Origin: Cryoendolithus antarcticus
Lineage: Eukaryota > Ascomycota > Dothideomycetes > Cladosporiales > Cladosporiaceae
Direction: 5' to 3'
Length of the DNA stretch: 64,000 nucleotides
Assembly: GCA_002077065.1 (NCBI GenBank)
Contig: NAJO01000050.1
Coordinates: 232,017-296,016 of the forward strand
The notes under the pieces are model-generated. The model searched no databases, was not told where the DNA came from, and worked only from the letters and a program-made list of their open reading frames with translations. Below, piece after piece: positions 14,701-26,295 of this stretch (position 1 is the stretch's first letter; each line of letters begins with the position of its first letter). The position numbers and the translations under genes are program-made.

Positions 14701-15085
14701 TTTCATCGCTACCCTCTGTCATCTGCCGACACAACAACCGCAGATTCTCTACGTTCCGAGCGTGTATGGGCAGTGCATGGTTCGGTGTGTCCTCCGCGGT
14801 ACCGTCTGGGTGCGTCCACTTCTGGAAAGCTCCGATGCTACTATACAGCACATCGTCCTTCTCTGGACGCGCAATATTCGAGCTAAAGGGTACGTTGAAG
14901 GAGAGATTGACCAGATGACCCGGTTGTCCCGGGTTCAGAGGATCCGAAGCTGCAACACCCGGTATTGGTCTCTTGAGTGGAGGTGTAGCCGACATCTCTG
15001 GCTGTCGAGACCCAAAGCCAATCGACGACGGTATCTTGTCCCAGCCATGTCTCGCCTGCCCGGTAAAGTTCTGTATTTTATGCAT
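11749..15085 (-). CDS. Multi-KH-domain RNA-binding protein
   Basis: Exons 14543-15085, 12858-14480 and 11749-12804 give 1,073 aa. Junctions: CTG|GTACGT...CTGTAG|CAA and TTG|GTATGT...TTGCAG|GGC, both phase 0. At least two KH-like units are visible. One holds LHSLISGRNRRNIKHIES (about 288-305, GxxG-type loop GRNRR). A second holds HKRIIGIGGQHIQRIMKKY (about 585-603) with a classic GIGG loop. Further KH-like repeats with worn loops lie between them (INSGAEITFENLNF, SGKKNGKINKIMSQSNVQIVF) and after them (IEALEKKWNCKITFPG). The layout recalls vigilin/Bicaudal-C type proteins that bind mRNA at the ER or in the cytoplasm. The C-terminal 300 residues are Ser/Asn/Gly-rich and disordered. The start could instead be the Met of MSATPPLKRP about 30 codons downstream; the frame is also open upstream. 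Confidence 0.85.
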
Positions 15086-15837
15086 GAGTGAACGTGTGTT
15101 AGCACAGGCTGGTGCTGCGCAGGCCGGAGAGGAAGCAGGTAAGAAAGAGAAATAAGCCCGAGGAAGAAGAGTAGCAAGAACAAAAGTCCAATCCGCGCAG
15201 AACACCGTGTTAGCAAGCACACTTGTACATGGAAATGACCTGGGTATCGTTAGTGTGCTCGAGTCCAAGGTGTCGCCGGGCAATACGTTGGTCAGACGTC
15301 GAAGTGAACGCGTCACGTGCCATGAGCGGCGATACGATATTCCGGGTCCAGACGTTGTTCAAACTCACCTTGTTTCGCCCTCCTCTCTCAATACATGGCC
15401 AGCTTCCTGTGCTCTTGTAATTACAACTCACATTACCGATATCTAGGACTAGTATCGCTGAGAGGCAGCTCGTCGATCACATTGCATTTGAACGCTGATT
15501 TCGGCTGCTGCACGACTAACGTGCAACAAGATCATGAAACACCACTTCTCCATTTACTTCGCTTGTCCCTCGGAGCCGTGAATCTTCAGCAAACGATGGA
15601 GTCCCTTTCTCGCCGTCGCAATAGTATTAAACTCCAACATCACAGCAGCACAAGAGCATAACCATGACTCTGGAGGAAAGGTGGCACAGTTGACTGACCC
15701 TGAACTTATTACAGCACATGAGGTCCTGAGACGCCCTGCTATCTTGCACTACAATACTACAATGCTAGTGACACAGGCCCATTGCTAGGCCGCCATCTTC
15801 ACCAAATCTTATCGTACATCCTCCAAAGTACCACCCC
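15086..15837. other. Intergenic: KH gene promoter and 3' region of the P/Q-rich gene
   Basis: 752 nt with only short ORFs. One minus-strand frame is continuous with the KH gene start and could be 5' UTR or extra N-terminus. Confidence 0.4.
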
Positions 15838-18564
15838 TTACCTGAATTGACTCCCTTGCCTTACGTCTTGCTGCACCAGCTCCCGTCCATACTCATCTAC
15901 GTATCTCACAGGTGCGGGCGGCTGCATCGCATAGCTCGGCGCTCGCTGCTGCTGCTGCTGCTGCTGATACGCAGGTACACCGTACTCGCTTCCTGGCATA
16001 ATGCTGGCTGCTCGTGAAGGGGCGTACTGCACAGGCGCAACGCTAGCTTGACGAGGCATGTACTGAGGTGCCGGAGCGGGCTCGTAGGCTTCCGGCCGCA
16101 CGCTGTAGGCTCGTGGAGGTGCCGCGTAGACTGGCGATGTGGGTTGTGATGGCGGCGCAGGTGCTTGGGGTGGAGGCATGTGCTGGTACTGATCCTCTCT
16201 ATAAACTTGGCGGACTGGAGGTGGTGCTGCCATGGGCTCGTACTGTGGCATACTCTGGTAGACGGGCGATGTAGGAGCGGCAGCGTATTGTGGAGGCTGA
16301 GCGGTGTGTTCTCGCACGCGATAGCCATTGGTGTCCATGTACTCAACAGGGGCCTCGGGCTGATACTGTCGCCTAAGCGGCTGCGAAGGTGGTGCCATGC
16401 GTTGATCATCCGATTCATAGTAGACCTGTTGTTTTGGCTGCGGAGGCGGCATTGTCGACATCCTACTTTGTGTTCGCTCGTAGTATGGCTCTGGTTCAGG
16501 CTGATATACTGGCTGAAAAGCAAGCGGGACCACCGGCTCAGCGGCGTAGAATTGACGCCCATACTGATCGACCACAATCTGTCGAGATCGTGCCGCAGGA
16601 GGCGCCATGAAAGCTGGACTGCTCTCACGATAGCTTTGCGCACGAACGGCTTGCAATGGTGCTTGATACGAGTCAACTGGCGGCTGCTCAACGTACCTTG
16701 GAAGTGCTGCAGGTGGCGCCATCGAAGGCTGTCGAATGTCCATGTGCCCTTGGCTGGCAGCATGGTATGGTGCGACAGGAGAGTAGACGTTTTTTGGTGG
16801 CGAGACCGGTCGCTGAGTGTGGTGCAGCGAGGCTACACGACGCAGGTCTTGTGTATCGCGCTGCACTGTGCGATAGCCTCCTGATGATGCTGCTCGATAC
16901 TCTACAGGCTGCGGTGGCTGTGGAGCGTAGCCATACGGAGCAGGCGGAGCGTACGCATATTGTTCGCGCGGGATATACTGCCGTGGAGAGTCAAGATCGA
17001 TCTCGATCGGCTGCTGCGCATTGCTCAGGCGGCCAGTATACTCTGGAGGCACAGGTACATCGCTGATACCAGGCGGTGAGATGGGCTCCGGTTTGATGTA
17101 TGGCTCTCGATTTGCAGGCGCCTGAGTATTGGGAGATGGCGGTGACTGAGCACGATACCTTTCCTGGCGCTTCCTCGCAGTGTTGTTGTTCTGCTGCTCG
17201 TTCGTCCGCTTGCGTTTCTTGCCCTTCGGCTCGGTTGGAACTTGTTTGTTGAGACGAGCGCTCTTCCGTTTGCCGATAGGTGCCGGTCCGTTGCGTGTGG
17301 CTGGAGGTGAAGTCGAGGACGCGCGGGATTGTATGGGATACCCACGTCGTGTTGTCTGTTTGTGCACGATTTCAGGACGGCCATTGACAAGCTCCAGCTC
17401 AACATTAGGCCCTTTCTGAACGGCCAGAGGCGAGACACGGTTCGGTTGTGGTGCTGCGATGTGGGTGAGGTGGCTTCGGTAGGTAGGCGCTTCCTGGTAG
17501 TGCAGAGCTGGATGCACTCCGTTTGATGCCTGGCTTCCATTCGCCACTACTTGTGCAATCTCGCCCGGCTCATAGTCCGATTCCTCCTCTTCGCCATCCT
17601 CAAGCATGTTCACACTCGCCTTGCGAACGCCGCGCATGCCATTCTGGATAATCGGCTCTGGTGGAGAGTACTCTTCGTCCTCATCATCCGCCTCATCAAT
17701 ACCATTGATCTCTTGTGCGCGAGATGGTGCGCGACTCGACGCAGGAGAAGAGTCCACGCTATTGATCGCCAGCGGCTTGGATGGTACCACAACCTTACCA
17801 TTTGTCCTAGCTGCGGTCTTGGAAGCAGACGCGACTACTTGGAGTGGCTCGAAGTCGGCCATGAAGGAACCTATGTGACGATCAGAACCCTTAGCTGAAG
17901 GGGCATCGGGTGACCATTCACTTTCAACCAGACTAGAGTAGTAGTCATTTTCGTCGAATGAGCTCGCAACACTTGCCACCTCAATGGCCGGCTGTGGCTC
18001 TGTAGCAGAGACGTGTGGGAAACGCTCTTGCGCGGCTGCAAGGAGAGCGTCGACATCCAGGCGTCCGCTTGCACCGTCATGCGCTACCTGTGCAATATTG
18101 TCACTCTGCGTTGCGAGATCCTTCTCGATGCGCTGACGCTTGAGGCGACCCTCCGCCTTTACAAGGCTGTCTGACTTCTCAAGAAAGATAGGGTCAAGTC
18201 CAGAAGACGCAGTCTTTGCGTTGAATGGATCCACCACTTTCGTACCCACTGGCGAACCGAAGCCGGGCAAATCAGCTTGCACACTGGCGGAAGGCAATGC
18301 TGTGTTAGTCTGCACACTGCCATCGCTTTGTACTCGCGGCGCGAGGCGCTCAGGTTCGTCCTCATAGCTGAATACTCCATCGAAATCTCGCAGTGAAGTC
18401 TTCAGGCGCTCTACCGCGCCGGCAGGTAAGACGATCTTCGCGTGATTTCCAGCGACGACAGCATCGCGGACGGCGAAGAGCTGCTGATAGAACGCATCTG
18501 CGCTGCTACCACCTGCGTCATCACTCGCGCTGTCCTGTGCAGCGATGCCAGCGAGGGTCGCCAT
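15838..18564 (-). CDS. Disordered Pro/Gln/Tyr-rich protein, probably nuclear
   Basis: Unrecognised single-exon gene, 908 aa from the ATG at 18564 (context GCCATGGCG). An ATG eight codons upstream is weaker. Residues 1-80 look folded (AFYQQLFAVRDAVVAGN, VERLKTSLRDFDGVF). The rest is low complexity. Acidic stretches (DEADDEDEEYSPPEP, EDGEEEESDYEPGE) are followed by a basic cluster GKKRKRTNEQQ then ARKRQERYR that looks like a nuclear localisation signal. A long Pro/Tyr/Gln tail carries YxPPxP-like repeats and a run of seven Gln (15944-15964, CTG repeat on the plus strand). The last codons read CAA TTC AGG TAA, so the stop overlaps a good splice donor (AG|GTAAGG). A further 3' exon is therefore possible. 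Confidence 0.7.
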   Translation of the reverse strand: MATLAGIAAQDSASDDAGGSSADAFYQQLFAVRDAVVAGNHAKIVLPAGAVERLKTSLRDFDGVFSYEDEPERLAPRVQSDGSVQTNTALPSASVQADLPGFGSPVGTKVVDPFNAKTASSGLDPIFLEKSDSLVKAEGRLKRQRIEKDLATQSDNIAQVAHDGASGRLDVDALLAAAQERFPHVSATEPQPAIEVASVASSFDENDYYSSLVESEWSPDAPSAKGSDRHIGSFMADFEPLQVVASASKTAARTNGKVVVPSKPLAINSVDSSPASSRAPSRAQEINGIDEADDEDEEYSPPEPIIQNGMRGVRKASVNMLEDGEEEESDYEPGEIAQVVANGSQASNGVHPALHYQEAPTYRSHLTHIAAPQPNRVSPLAVQKGPNVELELVNGRPEIVHKQTTRRGYPIQSRASSTSPPATRNGPAPIGKRKSARLNKQVPTEPKGKKRKRTNEQQNNNTARKRQERYRAQSPPSPNTQAPANREPYIKPEPISPPGISDVPVPPEYTGRLSNAQQPIEIDLDSPRQYIPREQYAYAPPAPYGYAPQPPQPVEYRAASSGGYRTVQRDTQDLRRVASLHHTQRPVSPPKNVYSPVAPYHAASQGHMDIRQPSMAPPAALPRYVEQPPVDSYQAPLQAVRAQSYRESSPAFMAPPAARSRQIVVDQYGRQFYAAEPVVPLAFQPVYQPEPEPYYERTQSRMSTMPPPQPKQQVYYESDDQRMAPPSQPLRRQYQPEAPVEYMDTNGYRVREHTAQPPQYAAAPTSPVYQSMPQYEPMAAPPPVRQVYREDQYQHMPPPQAPAPPSQPTSPVYAAPPRAYSVRPEAYEPAPAPQYMPRQASVAPVQYAPSRAASIMPGSEYGVPAYQQQQQQQRAPSYAMQPPAPVRYVDEYGRELVQQDVRQGSQFR

Positions 18565-18811
18565 GGCAGGACGCGCTTGTCGATGCACTCGGTGAAGTGG
18601 CAGCAGTGAGCAGGGAGTTTCGAGACTTGATGCACAGAATCACTAGCGTCACGGATGACCGGCTTTACCCGCGTGGCTTCCGTCGCTTGTGCATGATGCA
18701 TTGAAGGCGATTGACTCAGACAACGATGAAACAGATCTCCATGGTCCCCTCGTCAACATAACACCTTCACGAGTGCTGTAGTCGGAGGTGAGGTGTAGCT
18801 TTCGAGGCACG
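18565..18811. promoter_or_regulatory. Divergent promoter, P/Q-rich gene / nucleotidase gene
   Basis: Only 247 nt separate the two opposite start codons, so promoter elements are probably shared. No named element is identified. Confidence 0.4.
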
Positions 18812-19587
18812 ATGAGTGCGAACGGGCATTCCGCAGATGGTGCACCAACAGATCAGCGTAGTGTCTTCTTCTTCGACATCGACAATTGTCTCTATCCGAA
18901 GAGCTACAAGATCCACGATCTCATGGGCGTGCTGATCGACAACTATTTCCAAAATCATTTGGGACTGACACAGGACGATGCCGAGACTTTGCATCAACGG
19001 TACTACAAGGACTATGGACTTGCAATCGAAGGCCTAGCAAGGCACCACCGCGTCGATCCACTCGAATACAATCGGCTAGTTGACGACGCCTTACCACTGG
19101 ACGGTCTCATCAAGCCCGATCCCAAGCTGCGACAATTGCTAGAGAACATTGATCGGACGAAGATCAAGCCCTGGTTGTTCACCAACGCACATATCACCCA
19201 TGGCCAACGAGTAGTCAAGCTGCTCGAGATCGACGATCTATTCGAAGGCATTACGTACTGCGACTACACCGTTCAGCCTCTACTTTGTAAGCCCGCGGTG
19301 GCGATGTACGATAAGGCTATGCGAGAGTCAGGTGCACAGAACGCAGCAGATTGCTACTTTGTTGGTGAGTCTGCGTCCACTCATTCACGTTCGACCTGTA
19401 AGTTAATGCTGATCGCCATCTAGATGACTCCATGATCAACATCATTGGCAGCAAGAAGTACGGCTGGAAGAGCGTCCACTTAGTCGAACCGATGTCCACG
19501 TCACCACCACAGCCCGTTGGACACTTTCAGATCGCCGGCCTTGAAGAGCTACGGCATTGCTTCCCTGAGGTCTTCAAGAAGCCTTGA
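18812..19587 (+). CDS. HAD-family pyrimidine 5'-nucleotidase (Sdt1/Phm8-like)
   Basis: HAD-superfamily phosphatase of the group of yeast Sdt1 and Phm8, which dephosphorylate pyrimidine nucleotides (UMP, CMP) or lysophosphatidate in the cytosol. Exons 18812-19364 and 19424-19587 give 238 aa. The junction G|GTGAGT...CATCTAG|AT makes the Asp of motif IV. Motif I is FFDIDNCLYP (nucleophile Asp22, Asp24). Motif II is LFTNAH (Thr). Motif III is the Lys in CKPAVAMYDKA. Motif IV is DDSMINI after CYFV. The NCLYP form of motif I and the helical cap (HHRVDPLEYNRLVDDALPLDG) are typical of this subgroup. All catalytic residues are present. The ATG at 18812 is the first in frame. Confidence 0.92.
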
Positions 19588-19996
19588 ACACAAGCTACGG
19601 TATACTAGGCCCTCCAGTATCTAACCTGCTATACCAGATTGGCTCGGAGCAGAGTGATCAAGGTGGCCATGCCGCAATTTATCTCTCGCAGGAAGAGGCC
19701 TCTCCGGCACGAAGCCCATCAAGGCACAGACGACTTGACGAGCAGACTCGAGACACGGCTTGATGAGCACTTACGACGTGAACGACACAGTTGGGATGAT
19801 GTCGGCTCGATGAGATATTGCATAGGTGATCTAGAAGATACACATAGATGTCTCCTGGCAGTGCCAGCAAATCTAGCAACAACACAAGCCTGGTGCACCC
19901 TGATTTGTGTGAAACACTGAGCGCACTCGACTTCATGTAGATCTCATTTTCAGACCTGCTAATGCCAACGTGATCCGATCTGCAGTTGAGCCAATC
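19588..19996. other. Convergent 3' region
   Basis: 409 nt after the nucleotidase stop and before the minus-strand Cys-rich ORF; no supported gene. Confidence 0.35.
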
Positions 19997-20697
19997 TTAC
20001 CATGGCCGGCAGCGCCTTCCGATCAGCCATTTCATGCATCGACTCTGTACCCGCCTGATGAAGGCTCCTTGAGGTCGCGCCACTGGTAGACGCACTTGTT
20101 CAATAACATACAGTCTCTTGGAGCACGTGGGATCTGCAGCATGCAGAACCTTACCTCGTTCTGTAAGACTGTATACGATTCGCTCTGCAGGGGCCCCGTC
20201 GCGCCGAACGGCGGGTCGTGGTGCTACCGCGCAATCGCGACAGTCGCTGCGACAAGTGACGCCATTCATGCGGCCGAAAATGTCGGTCGCGTAGGCGGCG
20301 ATGTGTTCGCGAACAAGCTTCGCGATTCCCGGCTCTAAGTGAAGTCGGGCGAGGACGATGTTGCGATCCACCCATAGCTTCTCGGCGAGACCACGCACGC
20401 CTCTCGTGACCAGTACACTCTGGACACAACCCCTATAGCGCTCTCGGGTGGTCTGATGGAATGCGTAGCGGTGGATGATGGTCTCGACAGTGGATGTAGG
20501 GATGTCCAGAACGAACGGCACGTAGATGTTGAGGATCGCGCACGGCTCGGTAATGTAGCGTGCAAGGTACTCCGAGTTGGCAAATTTTTTCTTGCGACTG
20601 TTTCCGCGGAAACTACAACCGCCGGCGTGAGGGTAGACATCGCGATCCTCCACTGACAGAGCACACTCTGGTAAATTGCAGTTGTAGTCGGCGGCCA
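19997..20697 (-). CDS. Unrecognised ORF, probable 3' exon of a Cys-containing protein
   Basis: A minus-strand frame of about 232 codons has no ATG at its head. It begins just after a TAA and behind a pyrimidine tract ending TTCTAAG, which would serve as a splice acceptor, so it is more likely a 3' exon than a whole gene. It reads DYNCNLPECALSVEDRDVYP, then GGCSFRGNSRKKKF, YITEPCAILNIYVPFVLDIP, HRYAFHQTTRERYRGCVQ and CRSDCRDCAV. Upstream frames also carry Cys-rich text (CPRYPVCQCTP, DSCPCEIVC; and separately CISQKSDVCADFSCSK), and an ATG at 20927 runs into a GTGAGT donor at 20892. I could not find a splice set joining all of these in frame. No family is recognised. Confidence 0.4.
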
Positions 20698-20927
20698 CTT
20701 AGAACAGGAGAAATCTGCGCAAACGTCTGACTTCTGGCTGATGCAGGCGGCAGACAATTTCGCAGGGACAGGAGTCAGTGACGGTGCCATTTGGATTCGA
20801 AGGAGTGCATTGACAGACAGGGTAACGTGGACAAGAAGCGACTTCGTCGGCCGACCTTGTAGGCAGCGACGCTTGCGATAGTAGGGACTCACGTCTCGAA
20901 TGAGGAAGCGCAAACTGGGCCAGACAT

Positions 20928-21658
20928 GGTGTGGTGTCCAAGGAGACGTCGGCTGCGGCTTTGACGTGCGCCTCTTTCGCCAGTTGTGTTTCAAGCCAGA
21001 GTAGTGTCGTTTTGTCTCCGTGCAGCTTTCGACATCAAACGTTGTGAGGAAGAGCAGGAAAGAGCTTATGATTACTCTTGAGCATACGGCTGTGAATGTG
21101 GAATGCGAAAGTGAGAGGGAAAGTAAATACATGCTGACCTTTCTTGATGCGTGTAGGAGGACAGAGAAAGTCCAGTTCACGAGCATTACGCTTCGCCACC
21201 CTTACCACCATGTCTTGTATCAGCCATCAGTAGTCGCCAACACTGAATGTGCGAACCGACAAGGAAGCATCGTGGTCGATCGAAGGCTGTTCATGACCTT
21301 CGCCGTTGTTCGTGCGTGCAACGCCCACGGCACATCGTTGAGGCGACAGCGTATATCCACCTGTTGATGTTGTCGTCCCCAACGCGTCAGCAGCAAGCAG
21401 CATCGTGGGTGGCTGTATCGCCCCGGCATTAGTAGCGAGGTTCATGATGGGACTGATTGCACATGGGAAGTGTGGTCGGAAAGACACCTATCGGAAAAAC
21501 TTCGGCCAATGGGAGAGGTACGTAGGAAATCGTGGGCCTTCACATGCGTGTACTCGACAGGTGTTCGCGACAATTATTGCCACCGCCGCCTCACTGCCAC
21601 TGTGCTCTCGACGCCGCCATGTATGAGTTCTCGTGATAAAATATCACCAGCATTCATA
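20928..21658. promoter_or_regulatory. Upstream region of the P5A ATPase gene
   Basis: About 730 nt. A short out-of-frame ATG at 21619 (five codons, stop TGA) lies just before the chosen start and could act as an upstream ORF if transcribed. Nothing else is recognised. Confidence 0.35.
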
Positions 21659-24600
21659 ATGACATCAAGCAGGGCACCTCTGGTCGACAACCCCTCGATC
21701 AAGTCGGCGACCCTCCATAACCCGAAACCCTTCCTCCTGCACGATTACATCTGGCCCTTTCTCGGTATCTGGCCTGCCTTCTTCGCAGTCTACCTGTCCG
21801 AGGACCGCTACAATAAGTACATCAACGGGCAAGAATGGACTTTCGTCTTCAGCGGCGCGATCTTCACGATCCAGAGTCTGGTATGGCTTGCGACTTTCTG
21901 GAACGTCAATGTCAATGCGCTCTTCACAGCGACGAAGGCTAGCAGTCTGAAGAATGCTGGTCTGATCAAAGTCATTCCCGCAGCGAATGCGGGTGCGGCG
22001 GAGATATGCGACATCGTTAGGGATAAGGTGGGAGGGAAGGACAACCTCAGCTTCCTATTCCAGAAGCGCAGGTTCCTGTACGATGAGGCGAAGGGAAGCT
22101 TCGCGCCGCTGAGCTATGAGATGGACAAGGAGCCAAAGCCTCTCATCGGCCACTTCCAAGAGTCAAAGGGCCTGGTCAAGGCAGCAGAGATTGAGAGGAT
22201 CAAGCAACACTACGGACCGAACATCTTCGATATCCCGGTCCCTTCTTTCTCGGAGCTTTTCAAGGAACATGCTGTCGCGCCGTTCTTCGTGTTCCAGATC
22301 TTCTGTGTGGGACTCTGGATGCTGGACGAGTACTGGTACTACTCGCTCTTCACCTTGTTCATGCTGGTAGTCTTCGAGTCGACTGTCGTCTGGCAGAGGC
22401 AGCGCACGTTGAAGGAGTTCCGCGGCATGAGTATCAAGCCGTATGAGATCTACGTGTACCGTGAGAAGAAGTGGGTCGAGATCATGAGCGATCAGATCCT
22501 GCCAGGCGAGATGGTCAGCGTCAGTCGCACAAAAGAGGATAGCGGAGTGCCGTGTGACATGGTACTGATTGAGGGGAGTGCGATCGTCAACGAAGCTATG
22601 CTGTCGGGCGAGAGCACGCCTGTGCTGAAGGACTCGGTCCAGCTTCGTCCCGCAGATGCGCCGATCGAGCCCGAGGGACTCGACAAGAACGCTTTCCTCT
22701 GGGGTGGTACAAAGGTCTTGCAGGTACAGCATGGTGTAGCAGGCGAGGATGGCGCCGAGCCGGTACATCAAGCCGTCTCTGGCGTCCCTCCGCCACCGGA
22801 CAAGGGCGCGCTGGCTGTTGTGATCAAGACTGGGTTCGAGACTAACCAGGGTGCGCTTGTTCGCACGATGATCTACTCAACCGAGCGTGTCAGCGCGAAC
22901 AATGTCGAAGCACTGCTCTTCATTCTCTTCCTCTGTGTCTTTGCTATTGCTGCATCATGGTATGTGTGGGTCGAGGGTGTCAAGAACGAGCGCAAGCGAT
23001 CCAAGCTACTTCTCGACTGTGTGCTCATTGTCACATCTGTTGTGCCGCCTGAACTGCCTATGGAGCTGTCTCTCGCAGTCAACACAAGTCTGGCCGCGCT
23101 TAGCAAGTACGCCATCTTCTGCACCGAGCCCTTTCGGATACCCTTCGCCGGTCGCGTCGATGTCGCCTGCTTCGACAAGACAGGCACACTCACTGGCGAG
23201 GATCTGGTGGTCGAGGGCATTGCTGGACTATCCCTTGGCCAATCTGGCGTGCCGACCGAGTCGGACGGTGCCCAGAGTCATTTGACTAAAGTCACAGAGA
23301 CTGGACTCGAGACTGCGCTCACATTGGCTACTGCGCATGCTCTCGTCAAGCTGGAAGACGGCGATGTAGTGGGCGAGCCAATGGAGAAGGCTACACTTGA
23401 GGCCTTGGGCTGGGCACTTGGCAAGAACGATACACTGTCTGCGAAGCCATCAATGTCCGCGTCAGGCAAGCCGCAATCTGCAGCAGATATTGTGCAGATC
23501 AAGCGACGCTTCCAGTTCTCATCGGCACTAAAGCGACAAAGCTCCGTGGCGACTGCGATTACGACTGATAGATCCACAGGTCGGAAGTCGAAGGGCACTT
23601 TTGTTGGAGTGAAGGGCGCACCGGAAACGATCCGTAAGATGTTGGTCGATATCCCCGATAAGTACGAGGAGACCTTCAAGTATTTCTCGCGTAATGGTGC
23701 TCGTGTTCTGGCACTTGGCTACAAGTTCCTGAGCACGAATGATGAGATCAGCCAGAACAAGATCAACAACCTGAAGCGCGAAGAGGTAGAGTGCGACTTG
23801 CGATTTGCTGGTTTCCTGGTCTTGCAATGTCCGCTCAAGGACGATGCTATGAAGGCTGTGCGTATGCTGAATGAGAGCTCGCACCGTGTGATCATGATCA
23901 CTGGCGACAATCCGCTTACTGCGGTGCATGTTGCAAGGAAAGTGGAGATAGTGGACCGTGAGGTACTCATTCTCGATGCGCCAGAGCATGATGACAGCGG
24001 TGAGAATCTAGTCTGGCGCAGTGTTGACGACAAGGTCAATATCCCTGTAGACGAGACACAGGACCTTGATCCCGAGATCCTCGCCACCAAAGATCTGTGC
24101 GTCACTGGCTACGGACTTGCAAAGTTCAAGGGTCAGAAGGCGCTCAAAAGCCTGCTCAGATACACCTGGGTCTACGCACGTGTGTCGCCGAAGCAGAAGG
24201 AGGAGATCTTGGTCGGCTTGAAGGAGCTCGGCTATACGACACTCATGGCTGGAGACGGCACGAATGATGTTGGCGCACTCAAGCAAGCACACGTCGGTGT
24301 CGCACTACTCAACGGTACCAAGGAAGATATGGAGAAGATCGGCAAGCACTTTCGCGAGACGAAGATGAAGGAGGTGTACGAGAAGCAGAAGGCGATGATG
24401 CAGCGATTCAATCAGCCTGATCCGCCGGTACCTGTTTTGATTGCTCACCTGTACCCACCCGGACCGAAGAACCCACACTACGAGAAGGCCATGGAGCGAG
24501 AGGCGACCGCGAAAGCGCAGCTCAACGCACTCAAGGAGACTACAGACGAGCATAAGAATGGCTCAGCGAATGGCACAGTCGAGAAGTACACGCCTCCTCA

Positions 24601-25648
24601 ACAGCCTGTTGTTCAGACACCAAAGGAGCAGAACACGCAGAAGGCGCAAAATGCTGCCAGCGCGATGGCCGAGAAGTTGTCGATGTCGATGATGGAGGAC
24701 TCGCTTGCCGATGACGAGCCTCCGACTATCAAGCTAGGTGATGCATCTGTGGCTGCTCCGTTCACGAGCAAGCTCGCCAACGTTATTGCAATCCCCAACA
24801 TCATACGACAAGGTCGCTGCACTTTGGTCGCCACGATACAGATGTACAAGATCCTTGCACTGAATTGCCTGATCAGTGCGTACAGCTTGAGCGTGCTGTA
24901 TCTCGATGGTATCAAGTTTGGCGATGGACAGGTCACTATCAGTGGCATGTTGATGAGCGTGTGCTTCTTAAGCATCTCGAGAGCGAAGGTGAGTGAAATT
25001 GTGCTGATATGCTGGGAAGACCAATACTAACACAACTCGCAGTCCGTCGAACAACTCTCTAAAGAGCGCCCACAAAACAACATCTGGAATTGGTACATTA
25101 TCCCATCCGTCCTCGGCCAATTCGCAATCCACATCGCCACGCTCATCTACATCGACCGCTTCGTGCAACGTCTAGAGCCCAAAGCCGACAGACGCAGCAT
25201 AGATCTCGAGCGCACCTTCGAGCCTTCGCTCCTCAACAGCGCTATCTACCTTCTCCAACTCGTCCAGCAGATCTCCACGTTCGCCATCAACTACCAGGGC
25301 CGACCATTCCGCGAGTCTATCCGCGAGAACAAGGGCATGTACTGGGGTATCGTCCTCGTCACTGGTGTAGCTTTCAGCTGCGCCACCGAGTTCATCCCCG
25401 AGCTGAACACACAGCTCAAGCTCGTGCCGTTCACCAATGAGTTCAAGATCACGATTACGGTTGTGATGTTGCTCGACTTTTGTGGATGCTGGGTTGTGGA
25501 GAAGATCTTGAAGGCTGCTTTCTCGGATTTCAGGCCGAAGGATATTGCTGTTAGGCGGCCGGATCAGTTGGAACGTGAGGCCAAGAGGGCGGCGGAGGAG
25601 CAGGCGAAGAAGGATCGCGAGATTGAGGAGAAGCTTGGGAAGGTGTGA
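21659..25648 (+). CDS. SPF1: P5A-type ATPase of the ER (Spf1/Cod1)
   Basis: P5A P-type ATPase, an ER membrane dislocase that removes misinserted hydrophobic helices such as mitochondrial tail anchors and affects Mn, sterol and glycan homeostasis. Exons 21659-24988 and 25043-25648 give 1,311 aa; the junction is AAG|GTGAGT...CGCAG|TCC. Motifs: SGES at 316-319 (actuator), PPELPMELS from 463 (the P5A form of the M4 motif), DKTGTLTGE with phosphorylated Asp506, KGAPE in the nucleotide domain, GDGTNDVGALK at 865-875. N-terminal membrane pairs (DYIWPFLGIWPAFFAVYL) and C-terminal helices are in place. The length is close to the usual 1,215-1,320. An in-frame ATG twelve codons upstream (21623) is an alternative start. 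No defect is seen. Confidence 0.96.
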
Positions 25649-26295
25649 GAGGAGAGATGGTACTGTTGGGTAGTTGTATAGATCGATGATTCTTGGCGTG
25701 TGTATACATTCAGATCAGCCCCTCTCATTGGGCTTGTGAGTGCTGTTGTGCTTGCATCTGATATTGTGTTACGTGCTAGAGACACCATGGAACCTACGGA
25801 AGCCGTCTACGCGGACTCTGACTCCGCAACTTCACTTGCAGCACGCTAGTAGGGGTTGGCGGCCAAATTTGGCCGTATATGACTCCCAAGTGTATGCGAA
25901 ATCAACGATGAGTCGGGAACTCTCTCAGATGTCGACGCTTTGCATGCGTCGTCGCTCTCGCTTGAGTGGTGAGGCGCATGCCAAGAACTTCGCCACCGCG
26001 GAAAATCCGGACCCGAACGAAGACCTCGAAAGCTCTGACTCGAGATGTAAAATCGAACGGCTCGTCACCACGCTGGGCACGCTGTAGCACCATCACAAGC
26101 ATCTGCCAGATTTGATTTGATCAGCAGCCATAGCTGGATTGCTCTTGCCGTAGATCGCATTTGCGTTAGACTGGGGCGAATCGCTGGTGCGAATGCATCT
26201 GTCTTGCATCTGCTGTATCGCTCAGTCGGGTCCTGAAGCCTCATCAACCAACGCTATACCGATACTGGAAGTCGCCAACAAAACATCGTGAGGAG
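25649..26295. other. Intergenic: 3' of SPF1, promoter of TPR-SET gene
   Basis: 647 nt between two plus-strand genes; short ORFs only. Confidence 0.4.

Noticed and set aside
15944..15964. CTG trinucleotide run as a possible unstable microsatellite locus
   Set aside because: It simply codes a run of seven Gln in the P/Q-rich protein; the length is modest and common in such proteins.
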